From: an uncultured Saprospiraceae bacterium
Lineage (GTDB): Bacteria > Bacteroidota > Bacteroidia > Chitinophagales > Saprospiraceae
Length of the DNA: 64,000 nucleotides
Assembly (NCBI GenBank): GCA_937926205.1
Contig: CALEYL010000059.1
Coordinates: forward strand, 186,001-250,000
Reading direction: 5' to 3'
Position 1 is the stretch's first letter, and every line of letters starts with the position of its first letter. Position numbers and translations under genes: made by a program. The notes under the pieces were generated by a model. It had not been told where the DNA came from, searched no databases, and saw only the letters and a list, made by a program, of their open reading frames with translations. Positions 40,974-50,900 of the stretch are shown piece by piece.

Positions 40974-43900
40974 TCAGGCAAACTTTTTCATCGTCAGCTT
41001 TACGGTATACCCATTGTCGCGGATGATCTGTAGCGCTGCACCCAAACGCTGTGCCCGCATCTGCATATTGGAAACCCCTTGTCCGGTCCTGGTTGAGTTT
41101 CGGGCCCGGCCGTTTCCATTGTCCTTGATGGACATTTCAAAAACATTGCCCGCGTTGACAAATTCTACCCAGACTTTAGAAGCATTGGCGTGTTTGGCAA
41201 CGTTATTGATGGCTTCGTTGTAGATGAAATAAAGGTTTTGGCGTAAATGGACCGGCATTTTTTGTTGCAGGTCTATTTTGTCAATTTTTAAATCATAAGT
41301 TACATCCATAGGCAAAAGGATGTCATCGGCATGTTCACGCATCCGCTGAATGAGATCCTCCACTTTGTCTTTGCGGGAATCTACTGCCCAAATGACGTCG
41401 CTAAGTTTGGACATGGCTTTGCGGCTGGCCTCACCAATGGTATGCAAGCGGGCTTTACTGTCTTCATCTTTGACAATCAATTGCAGCATATCGCTTTGCA
41501 TGGCAATGCCGGAAAGTAGTCCGCTAACCTCATCGTGCAGGTCGCTGGACAACTTCATGCGCAGCTTCTCCAGTTCGAGTTTTTGCCCCAACCGGTACAT
41601 GAAGAAAGAGTAAGCGCCACCTACAATACCAAATAAAAACAGCACGATAAACCAGGTGCGGAGGTAAAATGGTTTGCGTACGAAAACGGGAATGATCAAT
41701 TCATCAACACTCCACTTTCCGTTGGGCGGAACGCCTTTCACATGCACGGTATAATTTCCAGGTGGCAGGCTGTTGTAGCGTATGTTGTTGGTAAATCCAA
41801 GATAGTTCCAGTCGGCATCAATGCCTTTCATTTGTACTTTATACTGGCTTTTTCGCGGATTCCCATAATCCGGAAGGGTAAAATGGATGATGAAATAAGT
41901 GTCGGAAGGATCAATGACAATTCCCTGGTTGCCGGCAGGCGTATAATGGGTAATCACACTGTCTTTCGCTGAATTGTACCGCACAACTTTGGTTAGGATC
42001 GGGTGCGGTGTTTCGGCATTGTTGAGCAGGCCGTCTGGGTAGAAAGCATTCAGCCCGTTTACGCCGCCAAAATAATAGCGGCCTTCTTCATCTTTATAGA
42101 AAGAGAAGCGGTTGAATTCATCGTGGGTGAGGCCATCCGACTGGAAGAAATTGCGAAAATCATCGCTTTTCGTATCAAAATAAGACAGTCCGTTGAACGT
42201 GCTGATCCAGTAATTCCCGGATTCATCCGGGAGTATACCGCAAACTGTATTGCTGGCTAACCCGCCCTTCGCCTTATTGTAAATCCGGACTTCATTATTG
42301 CTTAAATCACAGATGTTTAAGCCGTTTTTGGTGCCGAGCCAAAGCCGCCCCTTTTCATCTTCATGGATGACGTAAATGGTGTAATCGCTCAGCCGCAGTT
42401 GCCCGGTTTCATTGCTGTCAGCATATTTTTCAAGTTTGGAAGCCCGGGGGTCAAAGCGAAATAAGCCGTCTTCTGTTCCGATCCAGATGATGCCATTTTT
42501 TGCTTCAAGGATGTAACGGGGAACGACACTTTTGAGCGGATTTTCTCCATCTGAATTCGCAAAAGCCTTAAACGCTCCGGTTTTTGGGTTGAAGCTGACC
42601 AATGATCCGGTTCCGGTCTGGGATTCGCAGGCCAACCAAAATAACCCGTTTCGCGCCACCGTAAAAGCCCTGAAATTGTCTTTGTACAAAAAGCGCTTAG
42701 TTGTACAGGATTTGGTGTTGTACTTCAGCAACTGGCCCTGATTGGAGAAATAACAAGTGATTCCCCAGAGTTCATTGCCAATGATCTTAGCGTCTAGACC
42801 ACAGGTGAATTCGATGTCGCGCCCGGTAGCCTCATCAATCAGTTGTAAGGTATCAAGAAGGTCGGTTTTGGTATCCAGTGCATAACAGTATTGTGCCTCC
42901 CTTATGATGTAAATCATCCCTTTGCCATCACCGGTAATGCCGCGCATGACAGCCCCTCGTTGGTTTGGCGTTGTCATAGTTGTTGCCAAAAATGCTTTTA
43001 CCCCCTGGCGGTTATTTCTGACAATTTTCAAACCCGCATCCATTCCCAGGAAAGTTGTTTTGGTGAAATCGTTGCTGAAAGCGCAGGTAATGATTTCTCC
43101 CGGGCCAAGCAGGCTGGGTACTTCCACCATTTTTTGGTCGGCGCCGCAGAGATAAATTTTTTGGGTTAGCGGAAAAACACCGACGCCATTGGAAGCAATA
43201 AACAAAAGGGTTCCATTCTTGTCTTCCGCTACATAGCTGTAAATTCCTTTTTTCTGGTAAGTTTCCACGGAATATGAGTCCGCTGTACCGGTTCGGATAT
43301 TGAAAATACCGGAAACGGTTTTAAAAGCGACCCGAATAATCCTGTTGCTGTCTTCGTGTAAAAACCAGGTTGCAGAAGGATAAGATTGGGTGCTGTCGGG
43401 GGTAATTTGGAAGTCTGTTGCTAAAAACTTTTTTACAATACTCCCTTCGGGGCTTACAACGCGCAGCCCTTTTTCCGTATCATTGATGATGAAATTGCCA
43501 TCACTGCAATGCAGCATTTGGGCAATTGTGCCTTTTTCGGTTCTGTTTTCCCTGATTTCTAATAACTGAAACAGTTTTTCTTCCTGATTGTCGTATTTCC
43601 AGACGCTCATCCCTGTAGGGCTGCTTGCCAGGAGCAACAATTCACCGGCTTTATCAATGACAATCTGCCGGATGATGCCCTTGATGCCTTCCTGGATGGG
43701 AACGATTTTCTTTACCTGATAGGTCCTGGGGTTCAGAATTTCAAAAAAGGCATACCCGTTTTGGTACAGGATAACAATGTTACCAGACTTGTCTTCTCTG
43801 ATCTCTTTGATGTCGATGGCTGACAATATCGGGCGTTGGCTGTTGCCGCCTCGTTTTCCGAAGGTTATGAACTCATAGCCGTCGAAGCGGCACAGTCCGT

Positions 43901-44087
43901 TCGGCGTAGCCAGCCAGATTAATCCATAGCGGCTCTGGATCACGTCTTTGACCAGGCGATCCGGCAACCCGTCATTCAGGGTATAGTAAGTTGCCTGGGA
44001 TTGCGTTGGCTGTGCCTTCAGGCCAGTTGCCGCAATGATCCCACACAGGCATAACATGCCGGCATGTCGTAAAGCGTTTCTCAACAT
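40974..44087 (-). CDS. Sensor histidine kinase with periplasmic propeller domains
   Basis: A 1037-aa membrane-bound kinase. It has a signal peptide, then repeated two-component-propeller blades to ~residue 700 (for example GLIWLATPNGLCRFDGYEF, GIIWIGTEDGLFRFDPRA and GRLWLGTKNGLNICDLS, each a W-x-G-T-x-x-G-L form). A Y_Y_Y domain follows (IRYNSLPPGNYTVHVKGVPPNGKW). One TM helix (~803-830) leads to a HisKA_3 dimerisation helix with LSSDLHDEVSGLLSGIAMQ (phospho-acceptor His851) and a HATPase with YNEAINNVAKHAN and IKDNGNGRARN. It lacks the fused receiver and AraC domains of hybrid HTCS proteins. Its cognate regulator is probably the NarL-type gene just upstream (78-bp gap). The ligand is likely a polymer fragment but is unknown. 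Confidence 0.93.
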   Translation of the reverse strand: MLRNALRHAGMLCLCGIIAATGLKAQPTQSQATYYTLNDGLPDRLVKDVIQSRYGLIWLATPNGLCRFDGYEFITFGKRGGNSQRPILSAIDIKEIREDKSGNIVILYQNGYAFFEILNPRTYQVKKIVPIQEGIKGIIRQIVIDKAGELLLLASSPTGMSVWKYDNQEEKLFQLLEIRENRTEKGTIAQMLHCSDGNFIINDTEKGLRVVSPEGSIVKKFLATDFQITPDSTQSYPSATWFLHEDSNRIIRVAFKTVSGIFNIRTGTADSYSVETYQKKGIYSYVAEDKNGTLLFIASNGVGVFPLTQKIYLCGADQKMVEVPSLLGPGEIITCAFSNDFTKTTFLGMDAGLKIVRNNRQGVKAFLATTMTTPNQRGAVMRGITGDGKGMIYIIREAQYCYALDTKTDLLDTLQLIDEATGRDIEFTCGLDAKIIGNELWGITCYFSNQGQLLKYNTKSCTTKRFLYKDNFRAFTVARNGLFWLACESQTGTGSLVSFNPKTGAFKAFANSDGENPLKSVVPRYILEAKNGIIWIGTEDGLFRFDPRASKLEKYADSNETGQLRLSDYTIYVIHEDEKGRLWLGTKNGLNICDLSNNEVRIYNKAKGGLASNTVCGILPDESGNYWISTFNGLSYFDTKSDDFRNFFQSDGLTHDEFNRFSFYKDEEGRYYFGGVNGLNAFYPDGLLNNAETPHPILTKVVRYNSAKDSVITHYTPAGNQGIVIDPSDTYFIIHFTLPDYGNPRKSQYKVQMKGIDADWNYLGFTNNIRYNSLPPGNYTVHVKGVPPNGKWSVDELIIPVFVRKPFYLRTWFIVLFLFGIVGGAYSFFMYRLGQKLELEKLRMKLSSDLHDEVSGLLSGIAMQSDMLQLIVKDEDSKARLHTIGEASRKAMSKLSDVIWAVDSRKDKVEDLIQRMREHADDILLPMDVTYDLKIDKIDLQQKMPVHLRQNLYFIYNEAINNVAKHANASKVWVEFVNAGNVFEMSIKDNGNGRARNSTRTGQGVSNMQMRAQRLGAALQIIRDNGYTVKLTMKKFA

Positions 44088-44165
44088 AAGCGTGTTTACA
44101 GGGTTTCAAAGGTTTACAGGGCAATAATGAAAATCGCGAATATGCTCTTAACAGGTTACTGTAAA

Positions 44166-44795
44166 TTAAATTTCTCCGTCTAATTTTTTTCGGATGACTT
44201 CAGCTTTGCTGTTCACCTGGAGTTTTTTGTAAATTTTTTTGATGTGATCCCGCACAGTTTCCACGGAGATCAGGTATTTATCCGCAATCATTTTATAGCT
44301 CAATCCATCGACAAGTCCCTGAACCACTTGCTCTTGTCTGCCAGTCAGCTGACTGTCTTCGTCTTCCTTTTTATTGGGTGAAAAATAGTCCACTACTTTT
44401 CTTGCTATGGAAGGCGACATGTAAGCGCCTCCCTGGAAGACTGTGCCCAGGGCTTCGCGAATGTTGGGCAAACTGGTTCGTTTGGAAATATAGGAAACTG
44501 CCCCGGCGCACAGGGCTTTGAAAATTTTGTCAGAATCGTCGTAAGCTGAAAGTACCACGATGTCCATATCGGGCCTCATTGCACGGAGGTGACGAATGCC
44601 TTCCAGCCCGGAAATCCCCGGCAAATTAATGTCTAACAGTAACATGTTCAAAGTAATAGCAGGAGATAAACGTCGCATGAAACCTTCCACGGAATCTGAA
44701 CTCAGTACAACTTTGATATCAGACTGGGCCCCCATAAATTCTTCAAGATTTTCGCGGACGAGTTTTTCGTCTTCTATTATACCCAGATAAATCAT
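44166..44795 (-). CDS. NarL/LuxR-type response regulator
   Basis: A 209-aa regulator. The receiver domain has acidic residues IIEDEKLV (residues 6-13), the phospho-acceptor in LLLDINLPGISG (Asp55), conserved Ser in VVLSAYDD and Lys in SYISKRTS. The C-terminal LuxR-type helix-turn-helix is LTGRQEQVVQGLVDGLSYKMIADKYLISVETVRDHIKKIYKKLQV. The ATG at 44795 gives MIYLGIIEDEK; the upstream extension is not favoured. HisKA_3 kinases pair with NarL-type regulators, so the histidine kinase downstream is its likely partner. The diverging MacB-like permease is a candidate target. Confidence 0.95.
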   Translation of the reverse strand: MIYLGIIEDEKLVRENLEEFMGAQSDIKVVLSSDSVEGFMRRLSPAITLNMLLLDINLPGISGLEGIRHLRAMRPDMDIVVLSAYDDSDKIFKALCAGAVSYISKRTSLPNIREALGTVFQGGAYMSPSIARKVVDYFSPNKKEDEDSQLTGRQEQVVQGLVDGLSYKMIADKYLISVETVRDHIKKIYKKLQVNSKAEVIRKKLDGEI

Positions 44796-45036
44796 GGTTT
44801 TGTGTTTGGGGCCTGCGCTTGTAAAAAAGCGCAAGCGTATAGTGTTCTATAGTTTATCAGTCGCTAATCTGCCATAAAATTACACAAAGTTTCATCAACA
44901 GGGCGTATAGATTTTGCGCATATATGACGCTTTAACGATGAAACATTCCGATTCATCTAAAGGATTTGGATTTTCTATCCTCCGCATCCTATCTTTCACA
45001 CTTAATTTTTACCACCCTATCTCTATTGTTTGTGTT

Positions 45037-46290
45037 ATGAAGACATTGAACAAAATCATCCTGGAAAGTATCGGCCAGGCGCTTCAGCAGCTTCGGGGAA
45101 ACCGCATGCGGAGTTTCCTTTCCCTGTTGGGGATTTCCATCGGGATTTTCTGCATCATTGGGGTCTTGTCGGCAGTGGATTCACTGGAAGACAATGTTCG
45201 CGGCAGTCTTGCAAAACTAGGCAACAACATCGTTTATGTCAAAAAATGGCCCTGGGCCGATGCAAGCAATGATTGGTGGAACTACATGAAACGCCCCAAT
45301 CCGGCGCACGAAGACTACGAAATGGTTCAGGCGAAATCGCGTTATGCTTCCCTTGCCGCCTACCACGTGGTTATCGGATTTAAAACACTGAAATTCAATT
45401 CGAACAGTGTTGATCGAGCCATACTTATCGGCGCCTCTGAAGAATTCGCCGAAATGTTCAAAATGGAATTTGCGCAGGGCCGCTATTTCTCTCCCTCAGA
45501 ATACTTTTACGGCTCAAACAAGATCATTCTTGGCTACAAAGTTGCCGAAGGGTTGTTTGGACCCATTGATGCCCTTGGCCGAACAGTCAACCTTTCCGGC
45601 CGAAAATATGAAGTCATCGGGATTATTGAAAAAGCAGGAGAAGACCTTATCAACCCCCTGGATTTTGACGATTGCATCATCATCAGCTACCCAAATGCCC
45701 GGGGCATTGCCAACCTGAAAGCCAAACAAATATTTGACGCTACTGTTACCGTCAAAGCCGCAGATAATATTGGGCTTAGCGAGCTAAAAGGCGAAATTAC
45801 CGGCATCCTGAGAGCCTCTCACCGCCTCAAACCCAAGCAGGATGAAGATTTTTCATTGAATGAAATGTCTATGATCGCCAGTTTTATGGACAGCTTTTTC
45901 GGCGTCCTCAATATTTTGGGCTGGTTGATCGGTGGTTTTTCAATGGTCGTTGGCGGTGTCAGCGTGGCCAATATCATGTTTGTGTCGGTTAAAGAACGCA
46001 CCAACATCATCGGAATTAAAAAAGCGCTTGGCGCCCGGCGTTATATGATCCTGCTGGAATTCCTGATTGAATCTGTGATTCTTTGCGTGATTGGTGGTTT
46101 GATGGGGCTGTTATTTGTCTTTGTCATCACCAAAATTTTAACGGCAGTTATCGGATTTGCCATTTACCTCGACTTTGGAAACATCATAGTCGGCATTGGC
46201 TTTTCCATATTCATAGGCATCATTGCCGGGTTTATTCCTGCCCTGCAGGCTTCACGCATGGATCCGGTGGTGGCCATGCGGCAGCAGTAA
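45037..46290 (+). CDS. MacB/FtsX-like ABC transporter permease
   Basis: A 417-aa inner-membrane protein. MKTLNKIILESIGQALQQLRGNRMRSFLSLLGISIGIFCIIGVLSAVDSLE gives the first TM. A MacB periplasmic core domain follows (~60-285, including GSLAKLGNNIVYVKKW and GRTVNLSGRKYEVIGIIEKAGE). Three C-terminal TM helices form the FtsX domain, with VGGVSVANIMFVSVKERTNIIGIKKALGARR, ESVILCVIGGLMGLLFVFVI and IGIIAGFIPALQASRMDPVVAMR. All are typical of complete MacB-type permeases involved in efflux, lipoprotein handling or stress. No ATPase gene is adjacent; the ATPase at 17138 is a possible but unproven partner. Confidence 0.93.
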   Translation: MKTLNKIILESIGQALQQLRGNRMRSFLSLLGISIGIFCIIGVLSAVDSLEDNVRGSLAKLGNNIVYVKKWPWADASNDWWNYMKRPNPAHEDYEMVQAKSRYASLAAYHVVIGFKTLKFNSNSVDRAILIGASEEFAEMFKMEFAQGRYFSPSEYFYGSNKIILGYKVAEGLFGPIDALGRTVNLSGRKYEVIGIIEKAGEDLINPLDFDDCIIISYPNARGIANLKAKQIFDATVTVKAADNIGLSELKGEITGILRASHRLKPKQDEDFSLNEMSMIASFMDSFFGVLNILGWLIGGFSMVVGGVSVANIMFVSVKERTNIIGIKKALGARRYMILLEFLIESVILCVIGGLMGLLFVFVITKILTAVIGFAIYLDFGNIIVGIGFSIFIGIIAGFIPALQASRMDPVVAMRQQ

Positions 46291-46421
46291 GGATGAAGGG
46301 TGAATTGGCAAATTAGCAAAGGGCAAGTAGGCAATTAGTAAATTGGCAAAGGACAAGTAGGCAAATTGGCAAGGATCAATAGTATAAATTCAGGCAGACT
46401 GCTTGCCCCTTGCCTCTTCCC

Positions 46422-46463
46422 AAAAAAGCCCCCTGCGTACTTCGGCACGCAGGGGGCTTTTTT
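46422..46463. terminator. Strong bidirectional terminator
   Basis: AAAAAAGCCCCCTGCGT (46422-46438) pairs with ACGCAGGGGGCTTTTTT (46447-46463), a perfect 17-bp stem with an 8-nt loop. A/T runs on both sides allow it to work in both directions. It lies 132 bp past the permease gene. Confidence 0.85.
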
Positions 46464-46499
46464 GTAAAAATTCATTTTTGGCACGGTTTTAGTTTATAT

Positions 46500-46669
46500 A
46501 AAAGCATCGGGAGCAAATCATTACACGAGCAGATAACTTCTTAAGTGATGACCGCCCCAAAAGTTGCAGCATGGAAAAAATCCAACTTCGTGCAATGGCA
46601 ATTCGCACAGTATATATTGTTTCAAGTGTTTTGGCTGCCCGGAAGCAAGTGCGACCGGGCAGTTTTTTT
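46500..46669 (+). ncRNA. Candidate small RNA ending in a terminator
   Basis: The transcript would run from near 46500 to a terminator stem CTGCCCGG / CCGGGCAG (46635-46642 and 46655-46662) followed by seven T. Upstream at 46478-46485 is TTGGCACG, an exact sigma-54 -24 box, but the -12 part (TAGTT at 46490-46494) is a poor match to TTGCW. The terminator is solid and has no gene directly in front of it, which is the main evidence; the promoter is doubtful. Confidence 0.3.
46635..46669 (+). terminator. Intrinsic terminator with no gene immediately upstream
   Basis: CTGCCCGG / CCGGGCAG with a 12-nt loop, followed by TTTTTTT. The nearest upstream gene ends 345 bp away and already has its own terminator. 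Confidence 0.75.
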
Positions 46670-46771
46670 GCCATTTGACCAATTAACCCTCTAAACGGCC
46701 CTTACCCCGGCCGAGACCGACCACTTTCTAAATGCAAATGTTAAAACTAAAAATAGCTTTTAACAACCTCC

Positions 46772-46800
46772 TTTGAATCCAAACCAAACTTCTATCTTTG
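46772..46800 (+). promoter_or_regulatory. Bacteroidota promoter TTTG-N17-TATCTTTG for porP/sprF
   Basis: The -33 box TTTG is at 46772-46775 and the -7 box TATCTTTG at 46793-46800, with a 17-nt spacer. The start codon follows 58 bp after the -7 box. Both boxes match consensus. Confidence 0.7.
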
Positions 46801-46857
46801 GGCGCGTTTTTTCTGACAGATTAAATGCTAACTTTACGGGTCTCAAAAACTTATCCC

Positions 46858-47799
46858 ATGACGCGAATCCTCCCACTATTCTTGTTGTCATTGGCATCAT
46901 TCGCCATGCATGCGCAACAGCTTTCGCTATTTACCCAATATCGGGAAAATGCTACCATTATTAATCCGGCCGCGATAGAAGGAGATTTCTTCGCCTATGG
47001 TAAAAATTTAACCTTCGGCGCCTCTTACAGGCAGCAATGGGTTGGATTGACGAACGGGCCCCGAACCCAGATTCTTCGGGGATCTTACCTGAATACAGAG
47101 TACTCTGGAGTCACGCTGCTGGCAGGAGGTCAGATCATCAATGACCAAACCGGCCCAACCGGCTTTACCGGCATCTACGGACGCATTGGCGGTGTGGTGA
47201 CAGAAGACCCGGAATATAGCGGACTTTCTATCGGACTGAGCGCCGGCCTGGTTCAATACCGCGTCAATGCTTCTGATATTCGTTTACGCGATCCGAATGA
47301 CGTTATTGGTCAACAGGATCAGGCACAACTCTTCCCGGATGTCGGACTGGGCATCTATTACTACCAACTGGTCGGCGACGGCAACTTTTTTTACACCGGC
47401 TTGTCGATACCACAGGTCATTGGCCTCGACCTGACTTTTCAGGACGAAAACGGCGAGTTTTTCACCAAACGGATCCAGCACTTTTACGGCCTGCTCGGCT
47501 TTTATAAGTTTTTCAGCGACGACAGCTTTCTAGAGCCTTCTGTTTGGGTAAAATACGCGCCCAATGCGCCCATTAACGCTGACATCAACCTGCGCTACCA
47601 GACGCCAAGCAGCTTTTGGCTGGGCACGGGGGTCTCTACCGGAGGAAACTTCCACGTTGACGCGGGGATCATCATCGGTCAAAATACCTTTGACAACATC
47701 ATCCGTGTAGGCTATGGCTTCGACTATTCCTTTAGTTCGTTTGGCCCTACTGCCGGAAGTACCCACGAAATAAACCTGACTTTTTCATTTGAAAAATAG
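46858..47799 (+). CDS. PorP/SprF family type IX secretion system membrane protein
   Basis: A 313-aa outer-membrane barrel protein. Signal peptide MTRILPLFLLSLASFAMHAQ, then the family opening QLSLFTQYRENATIINPAAIEGDFFAYGKNLTFGASYRQQWVGLTNGPRTQ. Repeated strands follow (GVTLLAGGQIINDQTGPTGF, YSGLSIGLSAGLVQYRV), with a C-terminal IRVGYGFDYSFSSFGPTAGSTHEINLTFSF. The G-P-T motif and final Phe-rich strand are diagnostic. Family members anchor or help export large T9SS substrates with type B C-terminal domains, and this gene lies directly upstream of such a substrate. Start at 46858; the upstream in-frame Met adds 11 residues before the signal peptide. Own promoter 58 bp upstream. Confidence 0.95.
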   Translation: MTRILPLFLLSLASFAMHAQQLSLFTQYRENATIINPAAIEGDFFAYGKNLTFGASYRQQWVGLTNGPRTQILRGSYLNTEYSGVTLLAGGQIINDQTGPTGFTGIYGRIGGVVTEDPEYSGLSIGLSAGLVQYRVNASDIRLRDPNDVIGQQDQAQLFPDVGLGIYYYQLVGDGNFFYTGLSIPQVIGLDLTFQDENGEFFTKRIQHFYGLLGFYKFFSDDSFLEPSVWVKYAPNAPINADINLRYQTPSSFWLGTGVSTGGNFHVDAGIIIGQNTFDNIIRVGYGFDYSFSSFGPTAGSTHEINLTFSFEK

Positions 47800-47838
47800 A
47801 AGTCTTTTCTGCGCAGCATCACAGCTGCAGAGAGACTT
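47800..47838 (+). terminator. Imperfect hairpin after porP/sprF
   Basis: AAGTCT (47800-47805) pairs with AGACTT (47833-47838), and CTGC (47809-47812) with GCAG (47827-47830). It is followed by CGCTTTTC. Probably a weak terminator that allows partial read-through into the adhesin gene. Confidence 0.45.
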
Positions 47839-47924
47839 CGCTTTTCGGATCTTGTATCTGAATGACGAAAGAATGTCTCATGAATATTAGAAGAGAGTCT
47901 TGCATCCCAAACTTATTCTGTTCC

Positions 47925-50900
47925 ATGAAAAAAATTCTCGCCCTCCTGGCTTTTGGTTTGACCCTTGGCGTTTCCGCCATCGCGCAGCCAACCATCAACT
48001 TTTCCACAGAGTCGCCCTGTAATGGGCAACCTTTCTGTATGGACGTAACGGTAGAAGATTTCACGGACATCAAGTCTATGGAGTTCACCATCCAGTACGA
48101 TCCTATGGTATTGCAGAACCCATCCGCAGCCAGTTTTGCGTTGCCGGGAATGAATGCCGGTTCATTTACATTTGATGCTGTGAACGGGTTGATCCATGTT
48201 TTGTGGGTTGGTTCTGCCTGCGGTACGCCAACACCTGGTGTCGACCTGCCCGATGGCAGCCTGATCTTCCAGATTTGTTTCACCGCCATGGGCACCTACG
48301 CCCAAACGGCCGAAGTCTGCGTGGCGGGATTGCCCGTGCCGCAAGTGTTCAGGGAGGGGACAGGGTGTAACAACATTGGTCTGCTCAGTACCTGCGGATT
48401 AGTTTCGGTTTGCGTACGACCGGTAGAATTGTTTATTTCAGACGGGACCGGGCAACCCGGAGATTTGGTTTGTATAGACTTCAAAGTGGCCGGGTTTGAT
48501 GCCTTGCGAAGCATGCAGTTTACGGTTAACTGGAACCCGGATGTATTGAATTTCGAAAACGTGGTTGTCGGAAGCGTTCCTAACCTCAGCGTAAGCAGCA
48601 GTTTTGGTACGCCGCCTGACCTTCCCGAAGGTACGCTAACCTTTACCTGGTCCTATTCGCTTCCGAATGAACCGGGCATCACCCTGCAGGATAGTTTTCT
48701 CTATTTCCAGGTCTGTTACCGCGTTGTCGGAGACTGTGAGGAATCGACCCTCATCGAAATTTCCGATGCGCCGACGATGATCGAGGTCACCAACGACATC
48801 GTAGCCGGAACAAACATCACGTTCCTGCCCCATGTGGGCACTTTTACGGTTGGCGATTGCGATCCTACGGGCTTGCAGATAAGCGCTGATTGTGGCGCAC
48901 CGGTAAACCTGAATGACAACGTTTGTGTCAAGGTAGTTGCAGGTTCTAACTTTAACAATATCTCGGATTTTGCCTATTTGATGCGCTGGAATTCCAGCAT
49001 TCTGGAATTCACAGGTGTACAAAACCTGAACCCGATGATTGGCAACTTTACGGTCGCCAATGATTTTAATACCTCTCAGGTCGACAATGGCATCCTTGGA
49101 GTGAATTGGGAGTCCACTCCTTTCCCTAATGAGACCCTGCCTGCCGGTACGGTGATGTACGAAGTGTGCTTCAACGTCATTGGTCTTGGTGGCAACAGTC
49201 CATTTAGTTTTTCGCAACCTTCTAATGTTCAGATTGGAAACGGGCCTAATATCGGCATCAATCCAACCAACTGCGAGGTGCAGGTGATACAACCTGGCGG
49301 TGTCGTTATGGACATCACCGATGGGGAAGCCATCCCCGGCGCAGAAACCTGTGTGGATGTCAATGTTTCCAATTTTGAGGAAATTCTCAGCTACCAGTTT
49401 TCCATGGCCTGGGACCCGGGACATATGGAGTTTCTCGAAGTGCGCAACATCAACCTGCCGGAGGCCACGATCTCTAATTTTGGTCTTAATGGCGCCCAGA
49501 GCGCAGGCTTGTTGTTTTTCGACTGGGAGCCTTCCACCGATTACACCCTGCCTGACGGCACCACGATATTCCAGCTTTGTTTCACCATGCTCAGTCAGCC
49601 GAATATTTGCGACGACCTCGCAGTGGTTGACCTGCCACTGGTTTCTGAAGCCATCAGCACGAATTCTAATGGAGAAAACATTGGAATCATTACCGATCCG
49701 GGCAATATTTGCTCGTTGTTTCCTGAAGGATACGGTTTGATAGTGGATGCAACAGAGGGCGATCGCCTGGACACGACCTGCGTGGCTTTTTCGGTGACTT
49801 CTTTCGACAACATCACCAGCACTGATTTTGAAATCAGCTGGGATCCGAGTACGCTTCAATACACTAGTGTGCAATTGTCAGGAACCTGGCCGGGGCTTAC
49901 ACTGGGTAACTTTGACGTCACAGGCGCATCAGTTGGCGCCATCAATGTTGACTGGAGCAATGCAGCAGGCGCAAACATCGGCGCTTTAAACGATACAACG
50001 GTCGTATTTGAAGTGTGCTACGCACTCATTGGAACACCGGGGGAATGCTTCCCTATTGAAATCTCAGATACGCCTTCTCCATCGGTACAGACCCTCAATG
50101 GTCAGGGCAGCCTGTTGGCTACAGATGGCGAATTGTGTATCAATGACCGATTGATTATTGAAAGCGTGACCATTACCCCCGACAGCTGTGTTGGATCCTG
50201 TAACGGTACCATTTCATTGGTGGTAACAGGTGGAGAAGGCCCGCTGGGAACCACCTGGACACAGGGCGGTTTTTCACAGTTTACCCCGCTGATGTCTGGG
50301 GATTTCTGCTCCGGCGATACGGTTTTTGTCAGGATATACGACCAGGGCAACCCGGCGCTGATTCTGGAAACGTTCTACATTGTTCCGCTTGGTCCTGATC
50401 AGCCAGTTGCCAATGCAGGTATAGACCGGGTTTCCGGCTGTAATCCACTGGGTGCACTGGCCATGGCTTCCGGCTCTACCGGTCCGGGTTATACATACCG
50501 TTGGGAAACCTTGCAGGGTGGACTCATCGCCTCGCCAGCAATGCCAGGCAACTCTGTAGCTTTGCCAATGGCTGGATCATACATATTCATTGCTACCAAC
50601 GCTCAGGGATGTTCAGCCCGCGATACCATGATGGTCTTGCCTCCTCCTGTCCCGATGGCGGATGCCGGCACAGGGACGAGCTTTAATTGTATGGATGAGG
50701 TGGTTATTCTGGACGGTTCTGCCTCAACGGCCACCGGCGTTTCTTACAAGTGGACGCCGCTCGACGGAGGCGCCATTGCAATGGGTGAAGATACTTTTGC
50801 TGTGGCTACAGCTACAGCTCCGGGCTTGTATGAACTCCTCGTTCGCTATCCAAACAGCAACTGCGTAGCCCGGGATACGGTGCTTATCGAAGACCTTCGG

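Larger units (their letters stand above)
46291..46857. other. 567-bp intergenic region: repeats, terminators, possible sRNA, porP promoter
   Basis: 46300-46375 is a run of imperfect TTGGCAAAT/GGCAAGTAGG words. 46422-46463 is a strong hairpin terminator. 46478-46669 may hold a small RNA ending in a second terminator. 46772-46800 is the promoter of the PorP/SprF gene. Short frames of 35, 48 and 61 codons cross this area, but none looks coding. Confidence 0.6.

Noticed and set aside
46300..46375. Repeated TTGGCAAAT words looked at as a possible CRISPR array
   Set aside because: Units are too short and irregular, there are no uniform spacers and no cas genes.
46489..46694. Frames of 61 codons (minus), 48 codons (46548-46694) and 35 codons (plus) in the porP upstream region
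   Set aside because: They cross a strong terminator hairpin and lack conserved-looking composition; a small RNA is a better explanation, if anything.
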